Of a stretch of DNA of 64,000 nucleotides, positions 1 through 11,600 are shown piece by piece. The stretch lies in assembly GCA_008638375.1 (NCBI GenBank), contig CM018046.1:40167706-40231705 (forward strand), written 5' to 3'. Origin of the DNA: Nyssa sinensis (lineage: Eukaryota; Streptophyta; Magnoliopsida; Cornales; Nyssaceae). Position numbers and translations under genes: made by a program. The notes under the pieces were generated by a model. The model did not search any database. It saw nothing but the letters and a program-made list of their open reading frames with translations, and was not told the origin of the DNA. The stretch's first letter is position 1. Each line of letters opens with the position of its first letter.

Positions 1-708
1 AAGTCTTCATTCGATTAATCCAAACTCATCCCGTATTAAAACTTTTACTATTAGTTCGACTCAAATTTTTCTACCTCAAATTTTAAGTAATGCTATATAA
101 TTTTGAAAGAAAAAATGCATACCCAACAACACTTTGAGCAACATATTTAATAGAAAAATCAAATGATAATCTTCAATCAAGAAACATAATCTAAGAACAA
201 GAATAAATAATTGATTGAAGCACTCTGAAGAAAATGCTGGTGGGAACTTCTAACTTAATTTAATGGTCCAATTTCATATAATGATTCAATTATTTATTGA
301 AAATTATCTGTGTGTGTGAGAGAGAGAGAGAGGAGAGCTGACTAGAACACAATAATTGGAACTGATTTTAAGTCACTGTCACCATATCCATCCCAAGACT
401 ACACCGCCGACCTACCGATTGTTTCACGGTGGGAATATGCGATGCCAAGTTGACAGATTCCAATGTTTACAACAGTTTTAAGGATTTGTTGAAATCAAAC
501 TTCAGTGGTTAGAGGAAGAAATAGATAGACTAGTCTGCCATAGCCGCTGGAGTGGACGAGTATTGCGTCCAGTGGGTTAATGATTGTACAGTAACTACGA
601 GTTGCGTGTAGGATAAACTGTTGAATGAGATTATTTAAGAGCCCAAAATGCACATATATATATATTATATATATATAAGGGTGAGAAAAAATATTATATA
701 TGTGACTG
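1..708. other. Unassigned upstream sequence
   Basis: No gene is supported here. The stretch is AT-rich, with a short GA run near 318-335 and an (AT)n run at about 655-677. The less AT-rich part (about 360-620) could be the 5' end or UTR of a neighbouring gene reading out of the window, but no open frame of useful length starts there. Confidence 0.5.
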
Positions 709-709
709 G

Positions 710-1150
710 ACTTAACACTATATTTGGATGAAAGAAATTGGAAAGAAATGGAAGGGAATGATAAGGAAGTAGAGTTTATATTATGTTTGTTTTAAAAATT
801 AGGAAGGAAAAGAAGGGAAATGGAGGAAAAGGGAGGAAGAGCTTAACCTTCAGTTTAGTAATTTTGTTATCCCTCCAAAAGTGGGGAGAAACAGAGAGAA
901 ATGAAAAAAGATTTAATAAATTTTTAATAATACCAATAATATCCTTAAAATTATAAAAATCAAAATAAAAATAACATCCCTGTCCTAAGACATAATAGTA
1001 AACAAGATAATAGTTTCCTTTTCTTTTTCTTTCATTAGTTATCCAAACATAAAAGAGGGATTACTCTCTTCTCTCCTCTCCTCTCCTCTCTTTCCCTTTA
1101 CCTCATAACTAATATTATCTTTTCCTTCCTAATTATCCAAACGAAGTATA
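710..1150. mobile_element. Candidate MITE with short inverted ends
   Basis: The left end reads 'ctatatttggatgaaag'. The right end, read on the minus strand, is 'tatacttcgtttggataa', so the two ends form an imperfect inverted repeat. The interior is rich in GGAAGG/CCTTCC runs, with no coding potential. No clean target duplication was found. It lies about 0.6 kb upstream of the H-protein start codon. Confidence 0.35.
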
Positions 1151-1768
1151 AGGGTTAGAAAAAATAATCTTTTCATATAATCTAAGGGTTAGAAAAAATA
1201 ATAGTCAATCATTGGGTTGAGATGGCATTCTTGTGGCTGGGCCTTTTAATCTTTTCAACAACTACAAGGTTACGTATAAATTTGTCAATCTCAGAGAAAA
1301 TAACCTTTTGAATGCGTAGAAAAAGGAGACTTTTTCAGAAGTATTGAATCTCTTTTCATAAATATACTGTGGGAGTTCAGGTAATGTATAATTTTCGTTT
1401 GTTTTTCTACTGCTACAAACATTAAAACAATCAACATTCTCGTGATTTGAATTTCCAACGTCTGGGCCAATCCAATTTAAGGACACTATCAACTAGAGAT
1501 AATACCTTGTGTTTCCTCTTCATTTCACAATGCACAGTGGTCCCTCAGTGTTTCTGAAAATGACTGGATTATCACGATAAGTTTTAAAATAAAAACCCAA
1601 TATTTTCAGTTGCAGGATCCAAGTTTGATGAGAAGGATATGAGGCTTTCATTGCCCACCAACCATCCAAGATAATAAAACCGGGAAAATAGATAGTGCCT
1701 CTTCCTACCTTTGATAGTTGCCTTTGGGTTTGAGCGAACCATAGAGGGAAGCAAGTAAAGAAGATAAT

Positions 1769-3249
1769 ATGGCACTCAGAATGTGGGCTTCTTCTACTGC
1801 CAATGCTCTAAGAGTCTCCTGTGCTTCCAAAGGTCATCTTGCTCCTGCTTTCTCCCTCTCTAGGTGCTTCTCTACTGGTACTTCTTCTCTTCGACTCTAA
1901 TGGGTGTCATCTCTCTCTCTCTCTAGACTTACAATGTAGGCATTACAACTCTCATTGTTTCTCATCAAAATTAAAGACTTCTTCTCTGCAGCCTCTGTTC
2001 TCTTACCAAAATTATATTTTCACCCAAAGTGTTTTTTTTTTTCCTTTAAAAAAAAAAAAAAACTATGGAAGAAGACGGGTAACATGGGAATTATGTTGCA
2101 GTTTTGGATGGGCTGAAGTATGCATCTTCACATGAATGGGTGAAGCATGAGGGCTCAGTGGCTACAATTGGCATCACTGATCATGCTCAGGTTCTTTCTT
2201 TTCTCAATAGTCCCCTAGATCATACTTTGGACATGTTACAAGGTGCTTGTGAAATTGCCTCAATAACTGTCATTCTTCTAATTAGAATACTCAGCGAAAT
2301 GACTGTTACTTTGGTTGTATACAAAGCCACTAATTGTGTTGCTCATGGTGTTGCTGTCTTTAGGCGTTGCATGGATGGTGAGATGTTTTGGATAAGAGTA
2401 TTTGCCAGAAAGTTTTCAAACTGCTTTATTTAGTGATATTCAGCTCCTGCTTCTTGATTTTTTCTTCTTCTTCTGCTATCAAATAACATCCCTGTCCCTG
2501 TTCACTCACATTTGAAATTAAAGTGTATAAATTGGATTTACAGGATCATCTTGGAGAAGTTGTGTTTGTGGAGCTGCCAGAACCTGGTGGCTCAGTTTCA
2601 CATGGTGGCAGTTTTGGAGCTGTGGAAAGTGTGAAAGCAACCAGTGATGTTAATTCCCCAATCTCCGGCGAGATCGTAGAGGTTAACTCAAAGCTTAGTG
2701 AATCGCCTGGTTTGGTAATTCTCACCCTCCAACCCAATTGTTTGTCCTTTATACTCTGGTTGCTGTGAAAATGAATAAAAATTAATCATATATATATATA
2801 TATATACATGTATCTATATCTATGAAAAGCATTCCAAACACTAGATAGTTCATAGTTATGACTTCATTAGGCAACTAAGAAGACAGGAAAAGAAAATAAG
2901 TTCAAGTACCAAAGTCTCATTTTTCTTCTCCCTTTCCTCACCAAACAAACAACTTGTGTTATTATCTTCTATTTTATTTTCTTTTTCCTTTACTTGGCAA
3001 TCATGTAGTGCATAGAAGATTCCATAGTTTCTTTTCTTTTCCTCCACTTTCTTATGTCTCAACAACCAAATGAAGCATTATCATCTTGGGTTTCTAACTT
3101 AATCACATTCTATAATGAAGATCAATTCAAGCCCATATGAAGAAGGATGGATGATCAAAGTGAAGCCTAGTAGTCCATCAGAACTGGAATCCTTGATGGG
3201 TCCGAAGGAGTACACGAAATTCTGCGAAGAAGAAGATGCTGCTCATTAG
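1769..3249 (+). CDS. GDCH: Glycine cleavage system H-protein, mitochondrial precursor (4 exons)
   Basis: Lipoyl-carrying H-protein of the mitochondrial glycine decarboxylase complex, which shuttles the aminomethyl group between the P-, T- and L-proteins in photorespiration and C1 metabolism. Exons: 1769-1877, 2102-2190, 2544-2714 and 3121-3249. All introns are GT-AG, and the 498 nt give 165 aa, the usual length. Residues 1 to about 34 are rich in Ala, Ser and Arg, ending 'SRCFS', and form the likely mitochondrial presequence. The mature part starts around '[19 protein letters not shown]'. The lipoylation site is Lys97 in '[12 protein letters not shown]', which would be position 63 after removal of a 34-residue presequence. 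The C-terminus '[14 protein letters not shown]' is typical of plant H-proteins. The start is the first ATG that yields the presequence in frame. Acceptor 4 has a weak pyrimidine tract, but the product across it matches the family. The plant family assignment is firm; expression is not visible. Confidence 0.95.
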
Positions 3250-3261
3250 AATTTGAATGCT

Positions 3262-3324
3262 TCTTCCGCCCCCCTCGGGCACTCTTTTAATACAAATTAA
3301 TTTACTTATTCAAAAAAAAAAAAA
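3262..3324 (+). mobile_element. L1-type 3' tail in the 3' flank of GDCH
   Basis: Just after the GDCH stop codon lies a segment containing 'cactcttttaatacaaatt', then 'tttacttattc' and a run of about 13 A. Its layout matches the L1 3' ends at 31715-31785 and 22600-22680 ('...gggc', 'atacaaa', 'ttacttat', poly-A). It looks like a severely 5'-truncated LINE inserted into the 3' UTR. A short 'cttctt' motif on both sides could be the remnant of a target duplication. Confidence 0.5.
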
Positions 3325-3525
3325 CTTCTTTGCATTTGTCTTGTACTAACTTGTTTTGGTTGTTAAAGAAGTCAATATCTTTTGAGAAGAAGTCAATTAT
3401 TGCAGAATGGCAGTCTCCAACTCTGATTAATCTGTTCTTGTATCTTCCCTTTCTTTCTCTTCCACTTCCCTTCTTTTATGTTTTGCTTCTTCATATAATT
3501 AAGACTCATTCCTCCGGATAGGACT
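3325..3525 (+). other. GDCH downstream flank
   Basis: Pyrimidine-rich non-coding DNA. If the preceding 63 bp are an insertion, this is probably displaced original 3' UTR of the H-protein gene. No open frame here resembles a known protein. Confidence 0.35.
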
Positions 3526-3529
3526 GACC

Positions 3530-3720
3530 TTGTCAACCACAACCTTTGGTCGTGTGGCCGGATCGTAAACCAAAGCTCCCTTCACGACTATTTTGAACGA
3601 GCTTGTGCTTGCGGGGAGGTGGCCCCAAGGGAAGTTGCGCTCTGTAGGGTTTGAATCAGGGAATTGGTATTTTTTAGATACTTATTCCTTGACTCACTAC
3701 CACGCTAATCCTTGGGGTTT
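3530..3720 (-). mobile_element. SINE-like element, minus strand
   Basis: On the minus strand the segment has an A-box-like motif ('tagcgtggtagtgag', 3693-3707) followed about 40 bp later by a B-box-like motif ('gattcaaaccc', about 3648-3657). It then shows 'cccttggggccacc', a string also present in the SINE at 39038-39242. This order fits a tRNA-derived SINE. Target duplications were not found, so the ends are approximate. Confidence 0.45.
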
Positions 3721-3724
3721 CCTT

Positions 3725-4111
3725 TCACTTTTCATTGTCTTCTATATTTTAACTGCATTTGCCTTCTATTTTCTTGATCATGTTCTTAGCTTGCTTCATT
3801 GGTGAATGGTTCCTGTCTTCATGTACTACTATTTGTTCAGCAATTTATAATCATTTTTTGGACTTGGAAATGTTGCATGAAAAATTATTTATTTTTAATC
3901 AAATAATAATGATGGATAAATAAATTGAAAATGAGAAATTCCCACTGTAATTCTTTCTACTTGTAACCTGAACTTCTTAGCTTTACCATATTCTGAAAAG
4001 GGAAAAAAAACTCATTATTTTCCCAAGAAACAAACTTCTCTAGAGAGAGTCTACACTGCATTTAATTATTTTTGGTGAATTGATGATGTCTGCATTTTCT
4101 ATAATGGCTGC

Positions 4112-4149
<38 letters not shown>

Positions 4150-4350
4150 TGTGTGTGTGTAAAAGAAAATGAAAAAGAACTGTTTTTTTAAGTACTCATT
4201 TCTATTTTGGGAATTAGAATTCGACACAAAGAGTTTAGTTCTAAATAAAATGTGGGTTATATCACACATGATATGATATTATTGAAAAGGTGCATAGTCA
4301 CGTCATTATACTAGTATTATTTAATAATTTTTCACAAATAAGAGAATAGG
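3725..4350. repeat. AT-rich spacer with (AT)n microsatellite
   Basis: No gene seen. A pure (AT)n run occupies about 4113-4146 and is followed by (GT)n. The rest is low-complexity AT-rich spacer. Confidence 0.7.
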
Positions 4351-4354
4351 GATT

Positions 4355-4465
4355 AGTCATTCGGTTGTTAACTTGAGTGGTATTTCTTGCCACTCTTAAA
4401 GAGAGGGGTAGAGGGTTCGAGTTCAGATTGGAATTTGAGACATGACTATGTTTATTACCTATAAA
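4355..4465 (+). mobile_element. SINE-like element, plus strand
   Basis: An A-box-like motif ('taacttgagtggtat', about 4369-4383) is followed after about 30 bp by a clear B box ('gggttcgagttc', about 4413-4424). The spacing is that of a tRNA-derived SINE. The downstream part is short, ending near 'cctataaaagaaag'. No target duplication was resolved. Confidence 0.45.
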
Positions 4466-4970
4466 AGAAAGAGAGAGCAAGAACCAGACAATGGAGCCCT
4501 AGTTTTCATTATTTGGGCTTTGAGATTTGGGGTTTTTAGCTATAGTTCCGGTCTTTATTGCGTCATGTATATGGCTCTTGGATCATATCTTTATGAATTG
4601 GGCCCATTGTAGAAAAACTTCTATTAAAAAAGAAAACAATTTGCATCTGGTAACGTTGCCAATTTTCAATTTTCAGAAAATAAATCCAGGAAATGTGTTT
4701 CTATTTCCTTTTTTTTTTTTTTTTTATATGAATGGAAACAGGAAACATGTTTAATAGACTTACAAAACTAAAAACAGAAACAATAAAACACTTTTTGTAA
4801 CCAAAAGTTGTTGTCAAGTTATTAAATGTTGGTAATGGAAAAAAGTCTAGTGGTAAAATATTACAAAAAATCTCATACTTACGTATTATAATTTGATATG
4901 TGTTTCATATAATGACAAGTAACTAACATCACTTATTGCCAAAGAGGGCAGTGAACTAGTGGCATTAGTT

Positions 4971-5462
4971 TAAGAATGACAATGGGATGGAAACTTCTTT
5001 CCCAATCCTGCTCTGCGAAAAAGAGTTTTCTCCTAAACCCGTTTAAATTTTGTGATAGGCGAGACCAACTCTCCATGGAGGTCCCATTTTTTTTTAAAAA
5101 AATATTTATTTATTTATTTTATTAAATTAATTGTAATTAATACATTTCAAATAAAATGATTCATGTGTTAAAGTAAGAAATATACATGTTGATAAAAAAT
5201 TAAAATGATATTATTTTATTTTTCAAATGTATAACTCTATTAAATTTGTATAAACTTTTAATGAATGACCTAAAAATATCATTATAAACATAAGTTGTAG
5301 TATAAAGCTCTTTTATTATTATTTTTTATATAACTGGGGTGGGGTGCATTCTCTCCAACCTCATCCCAAACCCTAACGAGAGTGTAAATAGTTTATCCAA
5401 ATCCGTCCCATTAAGGATGGGGTTGGCAAGTTTTGAATGGGACGGATAAATTGTCATCCCTA
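4971..5462. mobile_element. hAT-like MITE with 'TAGGGATGACAA' ends
   Basis: The left end 'taagaatgacaatgggatgg' and the right end 'aattgtcatcccta' form inverted ends of the 'tagggatgacaa' type, seen in many plant hAT-like non-autonomous elements. The interior is non-coding and AT-rich, with G/C-rich strings repeated near both ends. The flanks 'cattagtt' and 'aacattat' are only partly similar, so the target duplication is degraded or misplaced. Confidence 0.45.
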
Positions 5463-5999
5463 AACATTATCTGCTCATTTTTTGAGGAAAAAGTAGGGTT
5501 TAAATCTCTGTAGGGGAAAGAAAATGGGGGATTAGTAGGGATTAAAACTATCAATCCTAGCAATTTGCCAAGCTTTCAAAAAAAAAAAAGACGACATCAC
5601 TTATTACACATCAAATTTTAATACGTGTGACTATAATTTTTTTTTTTATACTACTTTATCACTAGACTTTTTTTCATTAATAACCATTAGCGCCGTAATC
5701 TCAACAAGAATAACTTGCAACCCTATGTCTAGAGAGAAAGGAAATTAATTGCTCGGAATATATGAAAAAAAATCAAAATTTAGAATTTATTTATCTCAGC
5801 CTTTGAGATCCAATAAAAAGAGAACCCACATAATTTCCCTTTTTCCAAAATTTCCTTGTTAAGAATAAGAAAAAGTCTCTCTTTTGCTCTCCATGTTTTG
5901 TTTCATGCAATGTGTAAACAAATAAGAAAAAAACACTGAATTCCTCTCCCACTCTCAATCTTAATTTTTCCGGTTTGGGTTATGTCGTGACATATAAAA

Positions 6000-6680
6000 A
6001 GATTATTATCAGTGTTTTTTTCTAATAATTATAGAAACTTCATCCGTATTTTTTTAAATTATACTGATATCTCTTTTATTATATTGACAACATACACATT
6101 CTTTTTCCTTACCAAATTTTTTTTTTTTTATGATTAAAATATCAGAACTTCTTATTTATTTTCAAATATTACAAGGAATATTTATTTAATTATCGGATAT
6201 CACAGGAGAGGTTAATGTAATTATTTTTAAAGGTAAAATAGTAAATTTATACCTTTTATTAACGTTCGTCTCCTGATAATTCTAACAATGAAGATTAGTG
6301 TAAAATTAGCAATCATAGAAGAGGTACTTCCTTTGTGTTTTTTGAAATTATACTAATCCCTCATCTGTTATATTGACAATATACAAATTATCCCTTCGTA
6401 CAAAATCCGTTATTAACGGTTTTAGGATTTCAACTAATTTTTTACATGACTAAAATACCATTGAATATTATACGAACATCCATTTTCTTTTCAAAGATCA
6501 CAAGAAAAGTTCCTGAAATTATCAAATATTATATGGGAGGTATGTGTAACTATTTTTAAGGGTAAAATAGTAAATTAATACTTTTCGTTAACGTCCATTT
6601 CACGACAATTCTAACAAGAAAAATCAGTGTAATATCAGAAATCACAAGAGAGGTCTCTATAATATTAGAAATTATTTTTT
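6000..6680. repeat. Two diverged head-to-tail copies of a transposon-like repeat
   Basis: About 300 bp beginning 'aattatactgatatctc' (near 6058) is followed by a second diverged copy beginning 'gaaattatactaatccctc' (near 6343). Shared strings in the same order include 'ggtaaaatagtaaat', 'acgacaattctaaca' versus 'tgataattctaaca', and 'atcagtgtaa'. The 'aattatactga' ends resemble the ends of the element at 54925-55432. No coding capacity. Confidence 0.5.
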
Positions 6681-6689
6681 TTCAAATAT

Positions 6690-7860
6690 ATCCTTTTAAC
6701 TTTTATTTCTCACGTCCCTTTAAGTCTATTTTTTTTCTTTCATGTTTTTTTTCTATTTTAATTTCAATTTGACCCCTTAATAAATTTTTTATTGAATTTT
6801 AATTTTTTTTTATATAGTCTAAGATTTTTTAAGTCTCTTTTTTTTTTATTAGAATTTTGTTTAATTTATACTTTTTTTTATATCAATAAATTTAATTACT
6901 TATAAAATATATCATTAATTAATATTAAAATTTTAAATTTCATTGATTTGAAACTTATGACTGAACATTTAGCAATAAAAATTGTCCCTCCAAAATAAAT
7001 TCTTAAGCCGGTCCCTAATAACTAAAAATAGATGAAAATCAGTGCGCAGATCTTGCAGCTAACTTCGATGCTACCTAGGATTTTGAAGCTCGTAATGTCA
7101 AAAAAGACTTCCAATAGAATGCAAACAAATTTGCGTGTTGACATAACTTTGGTGCCCCTTGTTTGGCTTTATTCTTTTATTTTCTTTTCCCCCACTCAAT
7201 CGTAAGAAAATAAAAGAAAGTGATTGGGAGAGATACGTCCATATTGTCACAATGAGGGTAATTTTTTAATTTTAACTTCCTTAAGGGTTAAATCAGCTAT
7301 TTTGTTAATTTTACTCATTAAAAAAAAATCAAAAGACATCGTAGACTTTTTAATAGTTAATGTTGTGAACAGTCTTCCATTCTCAATACCTAATGACTAC
7401 TGATAGGGCCCCGTAAGTCGTGTATTGAATTATTCAAACCTGACTCGTTAAAAAAAACGAATTTTAAATTGTATTTAAATTTGATTTATTAATTTTTTAA
7501 ACCAATCACGAATGAATTTTTAAACAAACTCGATTTATTAATTTTTGTTATATAATATTAAACTATTTTAGTTTAATAAATAAAATTTAATTTAATTTAA
7601 TAAATTAATAAATTTTAAAATATATTTAAACTTGATTGATTTATTTTGTGAATTAATTTTAAACAAATTTTTAATTAAGCTAATGAGGAACCGATTTCAA
7701 ACAAGTCACTGTTTGTCTTCGCCGCAATCTCTCTAGCTACGGGTGTTAAGGAACATTAACGGCGTTGTGTCGCCGTTTGTTTTACCCGGCTTGTTTTTGC
7801 ACATCATTTTGTAGGGTGCATATATCCTTGGCGTGCACCTGCTGCACGCAATAATTTCTA
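6690..7860. other. AT-rich intergenic DNA upstream of the CENP-O gene
   Basis: No gene seen. From 7430 to 7690 there are repeated 'aaatttgattta'/'gatttattaatttttaaa' strings typical of decayed repeat DNA. A GC-richer patch at about 7715-7860, with a small hairpin (AACGGCG, 6-nt loop, CGCCGTT, near 7757), precedes the likely 5' UTR of the next gene and may be its promoter region. Confidence 0.5.
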
Positions 7861-7879
7861 GTAAGGGTCCGTTTGGTTA

Positions 7880-7974
7880 CCATTTTGTTTTTGTTTTCAG
7901 TTTTTTTGAAATTCCCTTCCGCCTTCCCTAATCAACCGCACGCTTACCCTAGGGCAAATCTACAACCATACCAG
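7880..7974 (+). other. Likely 5' UTR exon of the CENP-O-like gene
   Basis: The segment ends 'ccatacca' + G followed by a good donor ('gtatct', 7975). The next plausible acceptor is 'gatgcag' at 8597, leaving a short exon with 36 untranslated bases before the ATG at 8634. The upstream limit is not visible. The assignment rests on splice signals only. Confidence 0.4.
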
Positions 7975-8484
7975 GTATCTCTCTCTATTTCTTTATACAC
8001 CTCTTTATTTTTGAAATTTGCTTCGATTTCTCCTTGTTTTCTTTCTTCTCTCTTTTCCGCTTATAATTTTCTTCTTTGCTGCTTAATCAGTCCAGAAACT
8101 ATAGCCAAAAACCCCCAAATTCAAGTCTCAAATAATGATAATCAGGGCTCCATTGTCTTTTTTCCTGCTCTCTTATCTATAGCAAATGCTTAAATTAGTT
8201 TAGTGTCTCAAATTCAAATCACCCAAATGGAAACTTCCAACTTACAAAACTTATATTTTCCTTTACATTTTTTTTTCTTCTATATATATATTTATAAGAA
8301 GTAAGATGCCAAAGATTCTGAGATCACTTCTTCTTCTCTTTTTTTTTTTTTTTTCTTTCTCCTTTTTCTAGACCTTATGTGTATGTATGAATATAAATTG
8401 TTCATATCACATTGATAATCTATGTTTAGTTAGGAAATTTTGAATAAAATGCTCACATTGGCCATGGTATTGGATACTATTGTT

Positions 8485-8501
8485 TTTTTTCCTGGATAAG
8501 T
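8485..8501 (-). mobile_element. 17-bp LINE/SINE tail micro-insertion with 18-bp TSD
   Basis: The 18-bp string 'gtattggatactattgtt' occurs at 8467-8484 and again, perfectly, at 8502-8519. The 17 bp between them read, on the minus strand, 'acttatccaggaaaaaa', which is the terminal motif plus poly-A of local LINE/SINE tails. Confidence 0.6.
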
Positions 8502-8633
8502 GTATTGGATACTATTGTTGTTGATTATATAACTGATAATCTAATTTATTTTTTTATTTTTGCATTGATGATAATTAAAATGTGTGGAATGATGCAGTAA
8601 TTTGAACAAGTTGAGAGTCGGCCATTCACAGAA

Positions 8634-11600
8634 ATGGGAGAAGTGGTAAGGATTCGCTGCCTTCAAATTCTCATTTCTTGGAGAAATCTCAAAATTAAAG
8701 TTTTTGGTGTTGCACGATATTTAGTGATTTGGTCTAGCCAAATTTAGAGGAGAATTATGAAATTCACATCTACAGGAGGTGTAAAGCATTTAGAATGGAA
8801 AACATGATGGAGACTATTTATATATTATTTTTGGGGAAATAACAAGCTTTATAGAAAAAAAGAGAGAGAATTATAGTCTCATTAATTTCGAACGCCCAGC
8901 AAAATAATTTGCAACCTAATTGATAACATGTTTATCATCAAGGAGTAGTGCTATATAAAACTGGCAAATTTTACCAACTAATTTGGCTTATAAATCACAA
9001 GTTAATGTAACAATTACAACTCATATATTATATTACTGATAAAAAAAAATATTATTTCTACAAATTAATTTATTGCAATATTGAGTGAGAGTAACATTTT
9101 TCATTACAAAAACTTTCTTAATATAAATTAATAAACTAATCTACGTATGATAAGAGAAATTGTAATTTTAACATTTTTTATGGTTCCCCTCTTAACTCAA
9201 TTAGGTGAATCAAAAGTTAATGTGGTATCAATTTATAAAAGTTATTTTATAGAGATGTTGAGTGAGAGTAACATTTTTCAAAGTAAAAATCACTAGATAA
9301 TAACTATCATTTCATCAAGATGCTGAAATACTAGAGTCAGATATCGTAATGACAATATGGGGTTGAAGACATAACTTGTTCTGAAAGACCTTTAGCTTGA
9401 AAATTGTAAATAAAAACACACGTGTGTGTGTGTTTGTATTTTTTGAAAACCAGAATCAGGAATAAGAACTACTGGACTACATAACTACTGTAATCAAAAG
9501 TGTTGTCTACTTAATGTCTTGAAACAAAATGAGAAGATTAATTGGTTTAAGAGATCAACATGGCAAGGATCTGTTCAGGAAGGTGTAGCAAGTCTAAAAT
9601 TGATTTTGGAAGAAACACATGTAGCAAATCTCAAAATGCTTGGATAGGATGGGTGTGGCGTGTTACAAAATGCTTTAGGTAGTTAGAAAGCTACTGCTGT
9701 ACTTCACAAATTAGAGAATAGTATAGCTACTTGAAGATGTCGAGGATCGTTGCTTTAATTGGAGTAGAAAATAGTTAGGAAATGGATCATGAGGTAAGAA
9801 AGGGAAATGCTCAAGAAAGAAAGCCATTTCAAAAGTTCTCTATCCTTTTCCTTCATTCTTTTTGAGGTCCAACCGGAGCTTATGGGAATTGGGGAAAAAA
9901 AGTTTGGAAATTGGAATAGTGAATTTCCTTAAACTTCTTCAAAAGGATGGCAAAAATAGTGTGACATTTTTGCAAATAATTTGAACAACACTAATGTACA
10001 CAGGTATGTGAATAGTCTGAGATCAGTTTGATAATTTGTGAATTTTCACCATAGAACAGTGAATATAATTTGTAATTTCTCTTAGACAGCATTTTTTTTT
10101 TTATGCCTGGAACGTCTAGTTTTCTAATAGTTCCATTTTATTTATAACAAATATTTTCTTATTTCTTATTTATTATAGATGCTCAACATTTGCTTTTCCC
10201 GGCAAATGGCATCATGCATTTCTTATTACTTGCGTTATGCTTGGTGATGGTTTCCCCCTTCTCCGTCCTTCTTGCCCTTATATATGCATGCCCCAGACGC
10301 CCTGCTCTCTGTAAAATACTTTCTGTTGTAGCAATACCATAGCTATATATATATGTATGTATATAGGCATTGCTTTGGTGATTCTAATCTTCTTTCCTGC
10401 CGTGACAGAATTTTATACAGGAGGAGGATGTACGGTTGGAGACTACATGGGCTAGATGTACTTTATTTAGTTTACTTGTACTTTTACTTTACATTACATT
10501 TTTATATATGCATACTTGCTATGTTCTAAAGGATAAAAGCACCTTTGCTTCCCGGCAGTTTCAAATGTCCTCAAAAGGCATGGAGAATTAACAGAACGCC
10601 TTTCTAGGTACACTTTTCTGGAAATGCCAAGGTCTTTTTCTTGATGCAGTTACATGTTTTGCAAAGTCACATTATCCATGTCTGCAAGGGCGGAAGTACA
10701 TGAGAGCTGGGCCGGGCTCCAGCCCCCCTCCCCAAATTATAATTTTTTTTTATACATGTAAAATTTTGGCCTCTTCAAAATTAGTCCATTCCAAAATTTT
10801 GCCTCAACCCAATCTTTATCCATTATTTATCAACCAAAATTTTAGCCTACCACCAAATTTTTTGACCCAACTCAATTTTTACTCATCATTTCTCTCATTT
10901 TTTACCCAAAATTTTCTCCAAAATTTTTCTAGCCCCCCTCTAATAATTTTCTCGTTTCCGCCATTGCATGTCTGGAACTATTATTTGCTTCTTAATGCTT
11001 TGAAGTGCATAAGTTATGAGAATTTGTGCTTAAATGACTGATAAAATGAAATGAAATCTTCTTGTAAGATGATGCTTTGAAAGGGTCATCACTTTTCTTC
11101 TTTGCAATTTATCCCTCATATTTAAAATTTTGGTACTGGATCTGCAGTAGTGATGGATGCATTAGATTTAATGATGACATTACTTTCCTCTGCAACCTGG
11201 GTGGTAAGAGACTTAAAAAAATTGAATTTTGGTAGTTATGAATATGTTCTAGTTCAATAAAGAAGATATCTAGTTAAAAGGCATATCCGAAAGAATGATG
11301 TTTCTTACCGGGGTAAAAAAGTAAAATTTTGTAGTTGTCAATTTATTAACTCTGTCTAGCTCAATATAGACGACTAACTCAATATAGACGATGTCACATG
11401 TTGACCTATGGCTTAATTTTGGAAGGAATGCCTCAAATAATAAGGCATAATTTTGGAAGGCATGTCTCAAACATTTAGTTTCTGTTTCTTCAGTGTGTGT
11501 GAAATAAAGTTAATTTTTAATTTTGATCCATTTGATGTTGGATCATATCATGATTAGAAGAATTTGGAGAAAAAAACAAGAGTCTCCCTAAGCGCTCAGT

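Noticed and set aside
1150..1203. Direct repeat 'aagggttagaaaaaataat' around a 15-bp insert, considered as a sixth tail micro-insertion
   Set aside because: The inserted bases ('cttttcatataatct') lack the tail motif and A-run, so a plain local duplication is as likely.
3593..3805. 70-aa open frame downstream of the H-protein gene
   Set aside because: It overlaps a SINE-like segment and has no known domain.
7873..8193. 106-aa open frame upstream of the CENP-O gene
   Set aside because: It crosses a good donor at 7975 and has low-complexity Phe/Leu/Ser composition; it fits a 5' UTR and intron better.
10700..11041. 113-aa open frame in intron 3
   Set aside because: It is mostly inside the hAT-like MITE (10685-10966) and reflects Phe/Pro/Asn-rich translation of T/C-rich DNA.
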